Below the pieces are notes generated by a model. That model made no database searches and was not told the origin of the DNA. It saw only the letters and a program-made list of their open reading frames with translations. Both the position numbers and the translations under genes were made by a program. Of a stretch of DNA of 64,000 bases, positions 8,649 to 16,829 are shown piece after piece. Every line of letters begins with the position of its first letter. Position 1 is the stretch's first letter. Source of the DNA: Bacillota bacterium (GTDB taxonomy: Bacteria > Bacillota > SHA-98 > UBA4971); assembly GCA_024653485.1 (NCBI GenBank), contig JANLFY010000013.1:1-64000 (forward strand). Reading direction: 5' to 3'.

Positions 8649-9341
8649 TCAGCTCCTTCGAGCCCGCCGGAATCTGCCGGCCTGTCTCTCCGACCACACT
8701 CTGCTCAGATACGTGGCACCGAACCCTAACGAAAGCATGACCGCCACGAGCAGGCTCGCAGACCGCATGTCCCCCGACTCGGTCGCCACGTAGATCGCCG
8801 TTGGCATGGTCAGGGTGCGTCCCGGAATCGACCCCGCCACCATGAGAGTGGCCCCGAACTCTCCGAGGGCTCGCATGAACGCAAGAAGAGCGCCTGCCAC
8901 GAAACTCGGCCACGCGAGAGGCAAGGTGATCGTGAAGAACACCCTCGCCTCCGAAGCCCCCAGCGTGCGCCCGGCTTTCTCGAGAGACTCATCGATGGAA
9001 TCGAGCCCCGCCCTGAGCGTGCCGTACATTAGCGGGAAGGCAACGACCGCCGATGCGATGACAGCCGCCCACCACGTGAAAACCACGCGGATTCCCAGGA
9101 AAGCTTCGAGAAACCTTCCCACGGGCCCGTTCTTCCCCAACAGCATCAGGAGGACGAACCCTGTGACTGTGGGAGGCACGACCATGGGCAGCGTGAGCAG
9201 CGTGTCGAGGAGCAGCTTCCCCGCGAACGAGAACCTTCTCATCGCCCAACTGGCGATCGTCGCGACGCACGCTACCACCAGGGTCGCGACCACGGCGACC
9301 CGCACTGAAAGCAACATCGGGCTGACCCAGTCCACGGGCAT
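8649..9341 (-). CDS. modB: Molybdate ABC transporter permease
   Basis: A 230-residue inner-membrane permease with about five to six hydrophobic segments (for example SVRVAVVATLVVACVATIAS and PTVTGFVLLMLLG). The EAA coupling loop is present as SIDESLEKAGRTLGASEARVF, and the typical ModB stretch ALGEFGATLMVAGSIPGRT follows. It is the first gene of the modBCA set and follows the molybdopterin-binding gene by about 50 bp. Confidence 0.92.
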   Translation of the reverse strand: MPVDWVSPMLLSVRVAVVATLVVACVATIASWAMRRFSFAGKLLLDTLLTLPMVVPPTVTGFVLLMLLGKNGPVGRFLEAFLGIRVVFTWWAAVIASAVVAFPLMYGTLRAGLDSIDESLEKAGRTLGASEARVFFTITLPLAWPSFVAGALLAFMRALGEFGATLMVAGSIPGRTLTMPTAIYVATESGDMRSASLLVAVMLSLGFGATYLSRVWSERQAGRFRRARRS

Positions 9342-9391
9342 TCCGACTCATACCCCCGCGCGTCTCACTCGTCCTACCGCAGCGCGCTCGC

Positions 9392-10414
9392 CTAGGCTCC
9401 CCTTCCGAAAGGACACCGCGGAAACGAACAGGTCTTGCACCCAAGGCAAAGTCCACCATGTCCGTACTCGGCTACGTCAGCGGGGCTCAAGGTCTCGCCA
9501 GCAAGGAGCCGGGCCAGCAGGAGATCGAAGAACGCCCGCGGGCGCGCCAAGATGCCGGCAGGCACTCCGACAACGGGAGTCGTGCCGTGGTAGGCAAGGA
9601 GCGTCATGGCTCCGGGCGACACGGGCGCCCCGTAGAACGCGACACGCGCCCCGGCAAGCTCGATAGCCCGCGAAGTGCAGTCATCGGGAGACATGCCCCC
9701 GGTCACGAGGACCATGTCCACCTCGCGCCCGATCATCGCCAGAACGGCTCGCGCAATTCCGTCTGCGTCGTCGGGCACGACCACCGATTCCGCAACCGTG
9801 CTCCCATACTCCGCAAGCCTGTCTCGGACAAGGGGAGTAAACGCGTCCTTCACCCGGCCCTCATAGACTTCGCGTCCCGTCACGACCACACCCGCGCTGA
9901 CGGTCCTGAAGGGAACGACTCTGATGATCGGGTCATTCGCCACGACGCCGGCCGCACGCGCGAGGCGCTCCCTCTCGACGACGAGCCCCCTCACCTTGAC
10001 CTTTGCAACCAGGTCCCCAGGCGACACGATTGAGTTGGTGTGCCTGGTCGCGATGAGGAGCTCGCCGATCGCGTTCACGGCAATCAGCCGCCGTGCATCC
10101 ACCTTGAGAAGACCCTTCAGGGTGGCGCGCACGTCCGCCCACGCCTCTCCGGGCATCTCCACAGTCGTCCCGTCGCCCGAGATCGTTGACGCCAAGCATC
10201 GGGCCGCATCATCCTCGTGCACTTCGTCCTTCTCCAACTCCAGGACGTACACGGCGCATTTGCCGACGCGCCTGAGCGTCGGGATGTCCTCAGGCAAGAC
10301 TCGGTGGCCTCGCCTCAAGACCGCCCCTTTGCGCTGACCGGGGACTATCTCCGTGATGTCGTACGCGAGAGTCAGCCCGACGGCGTCTTCTATCCGCACC
10401 TCACGTGATTTCAC
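9392..10414 (-). CDS. Molybdopterin-binding protein (MoaB/Mog-like domain)
   Basis: A 340-residue protein with a C-terminal molybdopterin-binding domain: VVTGREVYEGRVKD, DMVLVTGGMSPDDCTSRAI and VVGVPAGILARPRAFFDLLL. The N-terminus (VRIEDAVGLTLAYDITEIVPG) resembles the MoeA-like opening of this stand-alone family. The C-terminus ends in a Cys-rich tail (CLGCKTCSFPRCPFG) that could bind metal. Start is GTG at 10414 with GAGG upstream; the open frame to 10453 adds nothing conserved. Position ahead of modBCA fits a role in Mo/W cofactor assembly or in sensing cofactor supply for the aldehyde oxidoreductase nearby. Confidence 0.85.
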   Translation of the reverse strand: MKSREVRIEDAVGLTLAYDITEIVPGQRKGAVLRRGHRVLPEDIPTLRRVGKCAVYVLELEKDEVHEDDAARCLASTISGDGTTVEMPGEAWADVRATLKGLLKVDARRLIAVNAIGELLIATRHTNSIVSPGDLVAKVKVRGLVVERERLARAAGVVANDPIIRVVPFRTVSAGVVVTGREVYEGRVKDAFTPLVRDRLAEYGSTVAESVVVPDDADGIARAVLAMIGREVDMVLVTGGMSPDDCTSRAIELAGARVAFYGAPVSPGAMTLLAYHGTTPVVGVPAGILARPRAFFDLLLARLLAGETLSPADVAEYGHGGLCLGCKTCSFPRCPFGRGA

Positions 10415-10629
10415 GCCGCACCTCGTCCTCTTGCCAGTCGCGCGTGCCCCCAAGCGGCTCGTGCCTGGCGTGCGTAGCTGGAACCCGCAGTCGAGTAAAA
10501 GCGAGCGAACGAACGAGCGAACGAGCGAACACGTCGTTCACTACCAGTTTCGACATACGCGCAGAAGATCCTGCGCCGGAAGCCTGCTTCGGCAGACGAC
10601 GCGCAGGGGAAGCCCAGGAAACGTCGGCA

Positions 10630-11598
10630 TTAGTGCATGGTCAGAGTCCCCAGGCGGCGGCACCGACGCTCCACGAGGCCGAATGCCCAGAGGCCCAGCA
10701 CTACCATGACTCCCATGAATCCGATGAGGATCGCCTGTTCCACCCGGATGGGTAGGAGCGTGCGGGTGCCGAGGAGGATGCCCCTCACCGCATCATAGCC
10801 GTACGTGAGAGGAATGGCCATGGCTATCACAAGGAGGAACCTGGGGAATGCCACTACCGGCACCGTGCTGCCGCTCAAGAGGTTTACGAGGTAGCTTGAT
10901 ATGTCGATCATCGTGTAGGCATCGCGCATGAGCAAGACGAGACCCGCGAAGGCGAACCCGAAGCCGTAGATGCCGACTACCATGGGAATGGCAGTGAGCA
11001 CCGCAGGAATGATGTCCCGCCCGAGGTCGAAGCGGAACATGAACCGCATGACCACCATCAAGAAGCAGGACTCGCACGTCACGCTCACGAGGCTGAATGC
11101 GGTGCGTCCGACGAGTTGAACCGCTCTTGGCACCGGCGCCAGCCAGTTCGACTCGAGCACCCCGGCGGTCATTTCGTTCTTGAGGGTCGTGCCGATGCTC
11201 CAGAACACCGCGCTCACGTAGGAGGACATTATGCCTCCCAGTATCACGAAGGCCATGAAGTCCGAAGTTCCGGTGAACGCCTCGAACCCGGCAGCCTTTC
11301 CATCCTCAACGAAACTGAGCCCCATGAAGTAGACCGGGGTGAACCAGATGAAAGGCTGCATGAGCCAGAACACGGCGTTCATGGGGTAACGCCAGTATAT
11401 GAGCCAGTCACGACGGAATATGGCGGCGATAGCCCAGATCGCTTGGCGAACTCGGTAGGCGGCCTCGGCGTTATCAGAGGCTCGCGCACCGTACGTGCGC
11501 ACGCTCCCACGCCCATTTACGCTCGACGAAAGGTCCAGCGGCGCCTCGCCCTTGGCCCTCGCCGGCGTCTCGGCTGCTCCGTTCGTTGGAACTTCCAT
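10630..11598 (-). CDS. ABC-2 type transporter permease (second permease of an exporter)
   Basis: A 322-residue membrane protein with about six transmembrane segments beginning at IFRRDWLIYWRYPMNAVFW, typical of the DrrB/NodJ-like ABC-2 permease family. The middle contains GVLESNWLAPVPRA, the conserved cytoplasmic loop of this family, and the hydrophobic C-terminus ends with a short tail. The first 50 residues are low complexity. The ATG at 11598 is my choice; a TTG at 11628 is possible. It lies in an operon with a second permease and an ATPase upstream. Substrate unknown; lipids, drugs or polymers are typical for this class. Confidence 0.85.
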   Translation of the reverse strand: MEVPTNGAAETPARAKGEAPLDLSSSVNGRGSVRTYGARASDNAEAAYRVRQAIWAIAAIFRRDWLIYWRYPMNAVFWLMQPFIWFTPVYFMGLSFVEDGKAAGFEAFTGTSDFMAFVILGGIMSSYVSAVFWSIGTTLKNEMTAGVLESNWLAPVPRAVQLVGRTAFSLVSVTCESCFLMVVMRFMFRFDLGRDIIPAVLTAIPMVVGIYGFGFAFAGLVLLMRDAYTMIDISSYLVNLLSGSTVPVVAFPRFLLVIAMAIPLTYGYDAVRGILLGTRTLLPIRVEQAILIGFMGVMVVLGLWAFGLVERRCRRLGTLTMH

Positions 11599-11852
11599 GT
11601 GCACAGTACCACCCTTCACCTGGACCAAGTCGAGGTTCTAGATGTGCTTCATCAGGATCAGGCCAGCCAGCTTGGTGCCGGCTTCGTGCCGCTCGCGCCA
11701 CCTCTTCCCGGCGTCACCGGCGCCGAAGCGACCCGCGCTGCTTCTCATCAGCGCGAAAGCAAGCTAGCGCGAGAGCGAGCCAACGCGAAAGCGACCCAAC
11801 GCCAAGGCAAGCCAACGCCAACGCCAACGCGGGCTGCGCAGCCTCTCAGTAG

Positions 11853-12917
11853 TCAGTAGTGCGAGAGCGTTCCGCGCCGCCTGGCCTGCCGCTCCGTGTA
11901 TATGAAAGCAGCGACGCCCAACGCCAGGAAGATGCACCCGTAGGCAAAGAGGACCACAAGATCCCGATAGATCGCGCCGACACTCACCTTCCCGAGCGCG
12001 GCCGTCCTCACGGCGTCTATCGCGTAAGTCAGCGGGAGCGCGGATGCTACTGCTCGCATCCACCCGGGAAGCACCGCGAGAGGAAAGCTCACCCCGCAGA
12101 AGATGAGGAAGGCACCTCGAACGACATTGACCATCGCGGAAACGTCCTTCGCCCATACCACGACGCTCGCGAAGAGCAAGCCTAGCCCGTACACGCACGG
12201 AATGACCGCCGCCACTGAAATGGCGATGACCCAGGGTGAACCGGTGATCCGCACACCCAGCAGGAACCTGAACTCCAGGATGGCTACGCTCATCATCACG
12301 AGCCCTACGAGAATGCTCAGGAGCTGTGATCCCAGGAGGTGCGAGATGCGCGGAGCCGGCGTCATCCAGTTGCTCTCGAGAGTCCCCCTCGTCTGCTCGT
12401 TTCGGAGGAATGTCCCCGAGTCCCAAAGAGCTGCGTTGACCCACAGCCAGATGACGGTGCCTATCGCCACGTAACCCGTGTAATCGATCGTCCCGGTGAG
12501 CCGCGCAAAGACAGCAAGACTTTCCCCGCTCGGGCCGGACAGCGCCTTGCCTCCGAAGGCGAACGAAAGGGGCAGCAGGATCGGCCATACAAGCATGGAC
12601 AGGATCCAGCTCGGGTAGCGCCTTATGATGAGCCACTCCTTGCGGGCGATGGCCAGGATGGCCATGCCCCAGGTCGGTCCGGCCGGCATGGCAGGCGCCC
12701 ATCCCGGCTGTCCCGCGCCGTGCTCTTGGCGGGATCCGATGGGGGAGCCCGCGGTAGCGCTCATGCCAGATCCCGTGCCCGCGCTGGAGCGCGTGACCAT
12801 GCTAGAGCCCGTGACCACGCTGGAGCCGGCGCGCCTGCTGGAGCCCGTACCGAAGGACTCTGTTCTGGGCGCTGGAGTGTTGGCGTCCGTACTGATCCCC
12901 CCTCTTGCAGCGCTCAC
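11853..12917 (-). CDS. ABC-2 type transporter permease (first permease)
   Basis: About 354 residues. The real membrane protein starts near GMAILAIARKEWLIIRRYPSW, and the preceding roughly 85 residues are Ser/Thr/Gly-rich low complexity with repeats at the DNA level, so the true start may be well downstream of 12917. Six hydrophobic segments and the loop GTLESNWMTPAPRISHLL match the ABC-2 permease family and resemble the loop in the neighbouring permease, indicating that the two are paralogues forming a heterodimer. Confidence 0.82.
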   Translation of the reverse strand: MSAARGGISTDANTPAPRTESFGTGSSRRAGSSVVTGSSMVTRSSAGTGSGMSATAGSPIGSRQEHGAGQPGWAPAMPAGPTWGMAILAIARKEWLIIRRYPSWILSMLVWPILLPLSFAFGGKALSGPSGESLAVFARLTGTIDYTGYVAIGTVIWLWVNAALWDSGTFLRNEQTRGTLESNWMTPAPRISHLLGSQLLSILVGLVMMSVAILEFRFLLGVRITGSPWVIAISVAAVIPCVYGLGLLFASVVVWAKDVSAMVNVVRGAFLIFCGVSFPLAVLPGWMRAVASALPLTYAIDAVRTAALGKVSVGAIYRDLVVLFAYGCIFLALGVAAFIYTERQARRRGTLSHY

Positions 12918-13004
12918 GACCGTTCAAGGGCGCTCGAGGCCGCTCTATGCAGCCCGAGGCTGAGGCTGCCCACGACCGCTCGAGGGCGCTCACGACACAA
13001 CCGC

Positions 13005-14192
13005 TCATGACCTAAGGCCCTTGCCGGTCAGCTTAAGGAACACGTCCTCCAGGGTCGGCTCCGCCGCTTGTACCCTGCGGATCCTGGCCCCAGAGCGCGC
13101 GACGACGGAGATGATCTCAGCAAGGACCGAAGGTCCGTTGTCCGTCACAATCCCTACTTGCCAGGTCTCTTGTTCCTCAGCGTGACTCGCCGTGACGCCC
13201 GCAACCCCCTGAATCGCCCTCACGCCCCGGTCAGCGTCCTCGTTCCAGTCGCTCACCTCGAGCCGAAGGCCTCTGCCCTCCCCCAAGGAGTCCTTGAGTC
13301 TCCTGGGACTATCGAGCGCAATGATGCTTCCCTCGTCTATGATGGCTACCCTATCGCAGAGCTGGTCGGCTTCTTCCATGTAGTGGGTCGTGAGAAGGAT
13401 GGTTCGGCCTTCGGCGCGAAGATCGCGTATTAGCGCCCGGATGGAGCGCGCTGCCGCGGGGTCGAGCCCGATGGTCGGTTCATCGAGGAGGAGGATGGGC
13501 TGATCGGCGAGCAGCGCCTTTCCAAGCGCAAGCCGTTGTTTCATCCCGGACGAGTAAGTCTCGACGAGCTGGTCCGCCTTATAGGCCAGGCCGAGCCTCT
13601 CAAGGGTAGCCGACGCCCGGGCCTTCTGCTCCCGGCGTGACAGCCCGTACAGGGCTGCAAAGTACTCGAGATTCTCGCGGCCCGTGAGTTTCCAGTATGT
13701 GCTCCGCTCGCCCGTGAGAACCGCGCCCAGGCAGCGTCGCACCATGGCAGCTTCGCGAACTGTGTCGTAGCCATTCACGAGCGCCCTCCCGCTCGTAGGC
13801 TCGAGGAGCGTGCAGAGCATCCGGATGGTCGTGGTCTTGCCCGCGCCATTCGGGCCGAGGAGCCCGAATATCTCGCCTCGCTCTACGACGAACGACACAT
13901 CGCGCACGGCGACGACGGTCTCCTCGGCGTTGTCGGTGTTATTGGTCCGTTCGCGACCGCTGCCCAACGCCTCCGCATCACCGTGTCGGTGGCGCCCGTT
14001 CCATCCGCCGCGCTCATCGCACCGGTTGCGCTGGTCACGCCCACTGCATACGTCGCTCGGATTCCTGGGGACCCCTTCGCGCCGGCGCCGCCAGCGGGTC
14101 CAAAGCGCCACGCCTTTCCGGCGCTTCGGGAACTCCTTGCGGAGGTGTATCGCCTCCACCGCAAACACTGACCCACTCAGTCCTACGGCCAC
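13005..14192 (-). CDS. ABC transporter ATP-binding protein (drug/antibiotic exporter type)
   Basis: A protein of about 395 residues energising the two downstream permeases. Walker A is GPNGAGKTT, the signature is YSSGMKQRLALGKAL, Walker B is ILLLDEPTIGLD and the switch is TTHYMEEADQLCDR. The C-terminal domain carries the usual LEDVFLKLTGKGL. An insertion of about 65 residues rich in Arg/Gly/Asn separates the first strand (VEAIHLRKEFP) from VRDVSFVVERGE. The frame is open to an ATG at 14279, but that lies only about 5 bp after the predicted transcription start. The GTG at 14192, with GGAGG 10 bp upstream, is preferred. Confidence 0.88.
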   Translation of the reverse strand: MAVGLSGSVFAVEAIHLRKEFPKRRKGVALWTRWRRRREGVPRNPSDVCSGRDQRNRCDERGGWNGRHRHGDAEALGSGRERTNNTDNAEETVVAVRDVSFVVERGEIFGLLGPNGAGKTTTIRMLCTLLEPTSGRALVNGYDTVREAAMVRRCLGAVLTGERSTYWKLTGRENLEYFAALYGLSRREQKARASATLERLGLAYKADQLVETYSSGMKQRLALGKALLADQPILLLDEPTIGLDPAAARSIRALIRDLRAEGRTILLTTHYMEEADQLCDRVAIIDEGSIIALDSPRRLKDSLGEGRGLRLEVSDWNEDADRGVRAIQGVAGVTASHAEEQETWQVGIVTDNGPSVLAEIISVVARSGARIRRVQAAEPTLEDVFLKLTGKGLRS

Positions 14193-14290
14193 TCTCCTAT
14201 CGCCTCCGAGGGACAACCTCGATCGACCGATACAGGACCTACCTTTCTCGGAACACCAAGCGGCGTCGCCAATCGGCATTGCCGGAATTG

Positions 14291-14319
14291 ATCATAATCC
14301 CCGTGGCGAATAATGTCAA
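14291..14319 (-). promoter_or_regulatory. Promoter of the ABC exporter operon
   Basis: On the minus strand, TTGACA (14314-14319) and TATGAT (14291-14296) are separated by exactly 17 bp, in a locally AT-rich patch (14280-14370). Transcription would begin near 14284 and run into the ABC ATPase gene. AT-rich near-repeats (ATCATAAT, AACATTATTAAT) around it could be regulator sites but are not assigned. Confidence 0.7.
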
Positions 14320-14369
14320 TGCACGGATCAACATTATTAATCTAGGCATTGATGTTTGTAATATGATCG

Positions 14370-14813
14370 TCCGTGCCGCTCGTTCATCGTCTCAAGACGT
14401 CGTAGGAGCGTTCGGCAGTGTGGAAACGGGAAGAAACGGAATCACGCGGGGCGATGGCAGCACACGCTTCACCGCGGGCATGAGTGACCGGCTCAACGGG
14501 TGGTACATTTGGGATCAGCAGCGTGCAGGTCTTGCCCACAAGCCATGTCCCGCACGGACAGCTATCTTCTTGTCGGGACCCAACATGTGAAGCGTTGTCG
14601 CGTTCTGGGCGTGCTCCAGTTGCGCGCGCCGCGCGAATGGCACGTCAGTTGCAAGGTCATTGGCTTGGAGATGCATCGCACACGTCGGGCGACGTGTTTC
14701 ACGAATGCTGGGCCCAAGTCTGCCGCATTGAGGTGGCACTGTCGCAGGCATGGCCGGCGGGCTCAGTTTTGAGCCAGCACATCCGAGTCTGATGGGAGGG
14801 TGCGTGAGGGGAA
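14370..14813. other. Intergenic upstream of glycosyltransferase
   Basis: About 440 bp with no recognisable gene. Several short plus-strand frames exist but have no family resemblance or good ribosome binding site. The promoter of the plus-strand glycosyltransferase must lie here, but I cannot place it. Confidence 0.4.
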
Positions 14814-16820
14814 TTGGCTTCTCATAAAGTGCTCGTCGGGAGCCCGGTGAATCAGAAACCTGCCATCCTGACCGAGTTCCTCAGGTCGCTGGCCGAGCTG
14901 TACATCTCAGGCATGTCACTTGATTTCGCCTTCGTCGATGATAACCAGAATCCAGACTCATCCGCGATGCTTGCTGGGTTCCGCCGGGACGGCAGCCGAG
15001 TTTTCATCTTGGAGAGCTCAGCTGGTACAGCCGAGGCACGTGGAGGGGAATATGTCTGTGATGACCAGACCCACCGATGGAGCGAAGACCTCGTGTGGAG
15101 GGTCGCGGCGCACAAGGATCGCATGATTCGGCTCGCTCTTGAGAGCGACTATGACTACCTCTTCCTGGTGGACTCGGACCTCGTTCTCCACCCAGATACC
15201 GTTCGACACCTCATCACGTGCGGGAAACCGATTGTCTCAGAGGTGTTTTGGACACAGTGGCAACCTGACTCGTCTCCCCTGCCCCAGGTCTGGCTCCGAG
15301 ATCAATACACTCTGTTCGAACACGCTCGCGGGGAACGCGTTCCCGAGGAAGAGGCCCAGGCCAGGATTCAGGCGTTCTTGGAGTGCCTGAAGACGCCCGG
15401 ATTGTACGAAGTGGGCGGACTGGGCGCGTGCACACTGATATCGAGAGAGGCTCTTCAGAAAGGCGTCTCATTCAGGGAAGTCCCCAACGTGTCTTTCTGG
15501 GGAGAGGATAGACACTTCTGCATACGAGCGAGCGCGCTTGGGTTGAGGCTCTATGTCGACACGTGCTATCCTGCCTATCATGTCTATAGGGAGTCCGACC
15601 TCGAACTCGTCAAGAGCTATAGAGAGGCCCATCGCGCCACAGAGCCGGCTCCTGTTCATGAAGCTGCCGTGGCGTTGCTGAAATCTCATGAGATACGCGG
15701 AGAAGTGAGCAGGATCCTCTCTGTCACGAAGAGTGCGGTCGAACGGTTCTGGAGTTTTGATTTCAGGAAGCCGAGACCTGACGAAGGCATCGAGCTTCTT
15801 GACCCTGAGTACCGCTCCCACATCTTGAGAGGTCTTGGAAGCGAGCTGAGAAGCTCCTTGGAATCCCGGCTCATCTCGAAGACCGAGGTATTGAGCTCCA
15901 CCTTGGCTGCGATAGACTCCGAGGCAACCGAGGCCCTTGTGACCGGTCGGGCCTTGACCCACGGGGTCGAGCAAGACAAGTACTTCCGTGAGTTGTATGA
16001 CTGCCGGATCCTCGTAACCAGACCTGAACGGGAAACGAAGTGGCTAGTGAGAGGGGTCGAGTTCACGAGAGCACCCGAGCGTGACTTGCCGGACTTTGTG
16101 CGGAATAGGGTCACGAAGTATCATGGGAACAAGCTCACCCTATCTATGCTAGTTCGAAACGAAGCGGACAGGTACCTCCGGAGAGTACTCGAACACGCCG
16201 CGCAGTACGTTGATGCCGCCGTGATCCTCGACGACGCTAGCGAGGACCAGACTGTCGAAGTGTGCAAGCGGGCGCTGAGCAGCATTCCCGCGACGATCGT
16301 CTCGAACGCAAAGCCCGGTTTTCACAACGAGGTTGAGCTGAGGCGGCAACAGTGGGAGCTCACGGTGAGCACCGACCCGGATTGGATCCTGATACTGGAC
16401 GCAGACGAAATGCTCGAGGACAGGGCCAGGTCCGCCATCCGCGACCTCATCGACCAGCCGTTCTACGACCATTACTCGTTCCGGCTATACGATTTCTGGG
16501 ACACGACGCACTATCGTGAGGATCGATACTGGCAGGCTCACAAGACGTACAGGATCTTCCTCGTTCGGTACCAACCTGAGTTCAGGTATACGTGGCAAGA
16601 GACCCCGCTGCACTGTGGTCGGCTTCCAAACAACATCGGGCTGTTGCCAGGCGCACGCTCGGACTTGCGGGTAAAGCACTTCGGCTGGGTTTCGCCCGCT
16701 GACAGGGAGGCAAAGTACAGGAGGTACAAGACACTCGATCCAGACGGGAGGTACGGCATCCGACAACAGTATGAGTCCATCATGGATCCTAAACCCAACT
16801 TGGTCGAGTGGGTCGAATAG
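14814..16820 (+). CDS. Two-domain glycosyltransferase (GT2-like, tandem)
   Basis: A 668-residue soluble protein with two GT-A-like domains. The N-terminal domain (about residues 5-260) begins KVLVGSPVNQKPAILTEFL and has FVDDNQNPDS and YLFLVDSDLVLHP, the latter a DxD-type metal site. The C-terminal domain (about 440-668) starts KLTLSMLVRNEADRYLRRVL and has AVILDDASEDQTVEV and WILILDADEMLED, standard GT2 motifs. About 170 residues of helical linker join them. No membrane segments are seen. Start is TTG at 14814 after GTGAGGGG. It is an isolated plus-strand gene ending 9 bp before the convergent aldehyde oxidoreductase. Acceptor and sugar are unknown. Confidence 0.85.
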   Translation: MASHKVLVGSPVNQKPAILTEFLRSLAELYISGMSLDFAFVDDNQNPDSSAMLAGFRRDGSRVFILESSAGTAEARGGEYVCDDQTHRWSEDLVWRVAAHKDRMIRLALESDYDYLFLVDSDLVLHPDTVRHLITCGKPIVSEVFWTQWQPDSSPLPQVWLRDQYTLFEHARGERVPEEEAQARIQAFLECLKTPGLYEVGGLGACTLISREALQKGVSFREVPNVSFWGEDRHFCIRASALGLRLYVDTCYPAYHVYRESDLELVKSYREAHRATEPAPVHEAAVALLKSHEIRGEVSRILSVTKSAVERFWSFDFRKPRPDEGIELLDPEYRSHILRGLGSELRSSLESRLISKTEVLSSTLAAIDSEATEALVTGRALTHGVEQDKYFRELYDCRILVTRPERETKWLVRGVEFTRAPERDLPDFVRNRVTKYHGNKLTLSMLVRNEADRYLRRVLEHAAQYVDAAVILDDASEDQTVEVCKRALSSIPATIVSNAKPGFHNEVELRRQQWELTVSTDPDWILILDADEMLEDRARSAIRDLIDQPFYDHYSFRLYDFWDTTHYREDRYWQAHKTYRIFLVRYQPEFRYTWQETPLHCGRLPNNIGLLPGARSDLRVKHFGWVSPADREAKYRRYKTLDPDGRYGIRQQYESIMDPKPNLVEWVE

Positions 16821-16829
16821 AAGTCAGGC

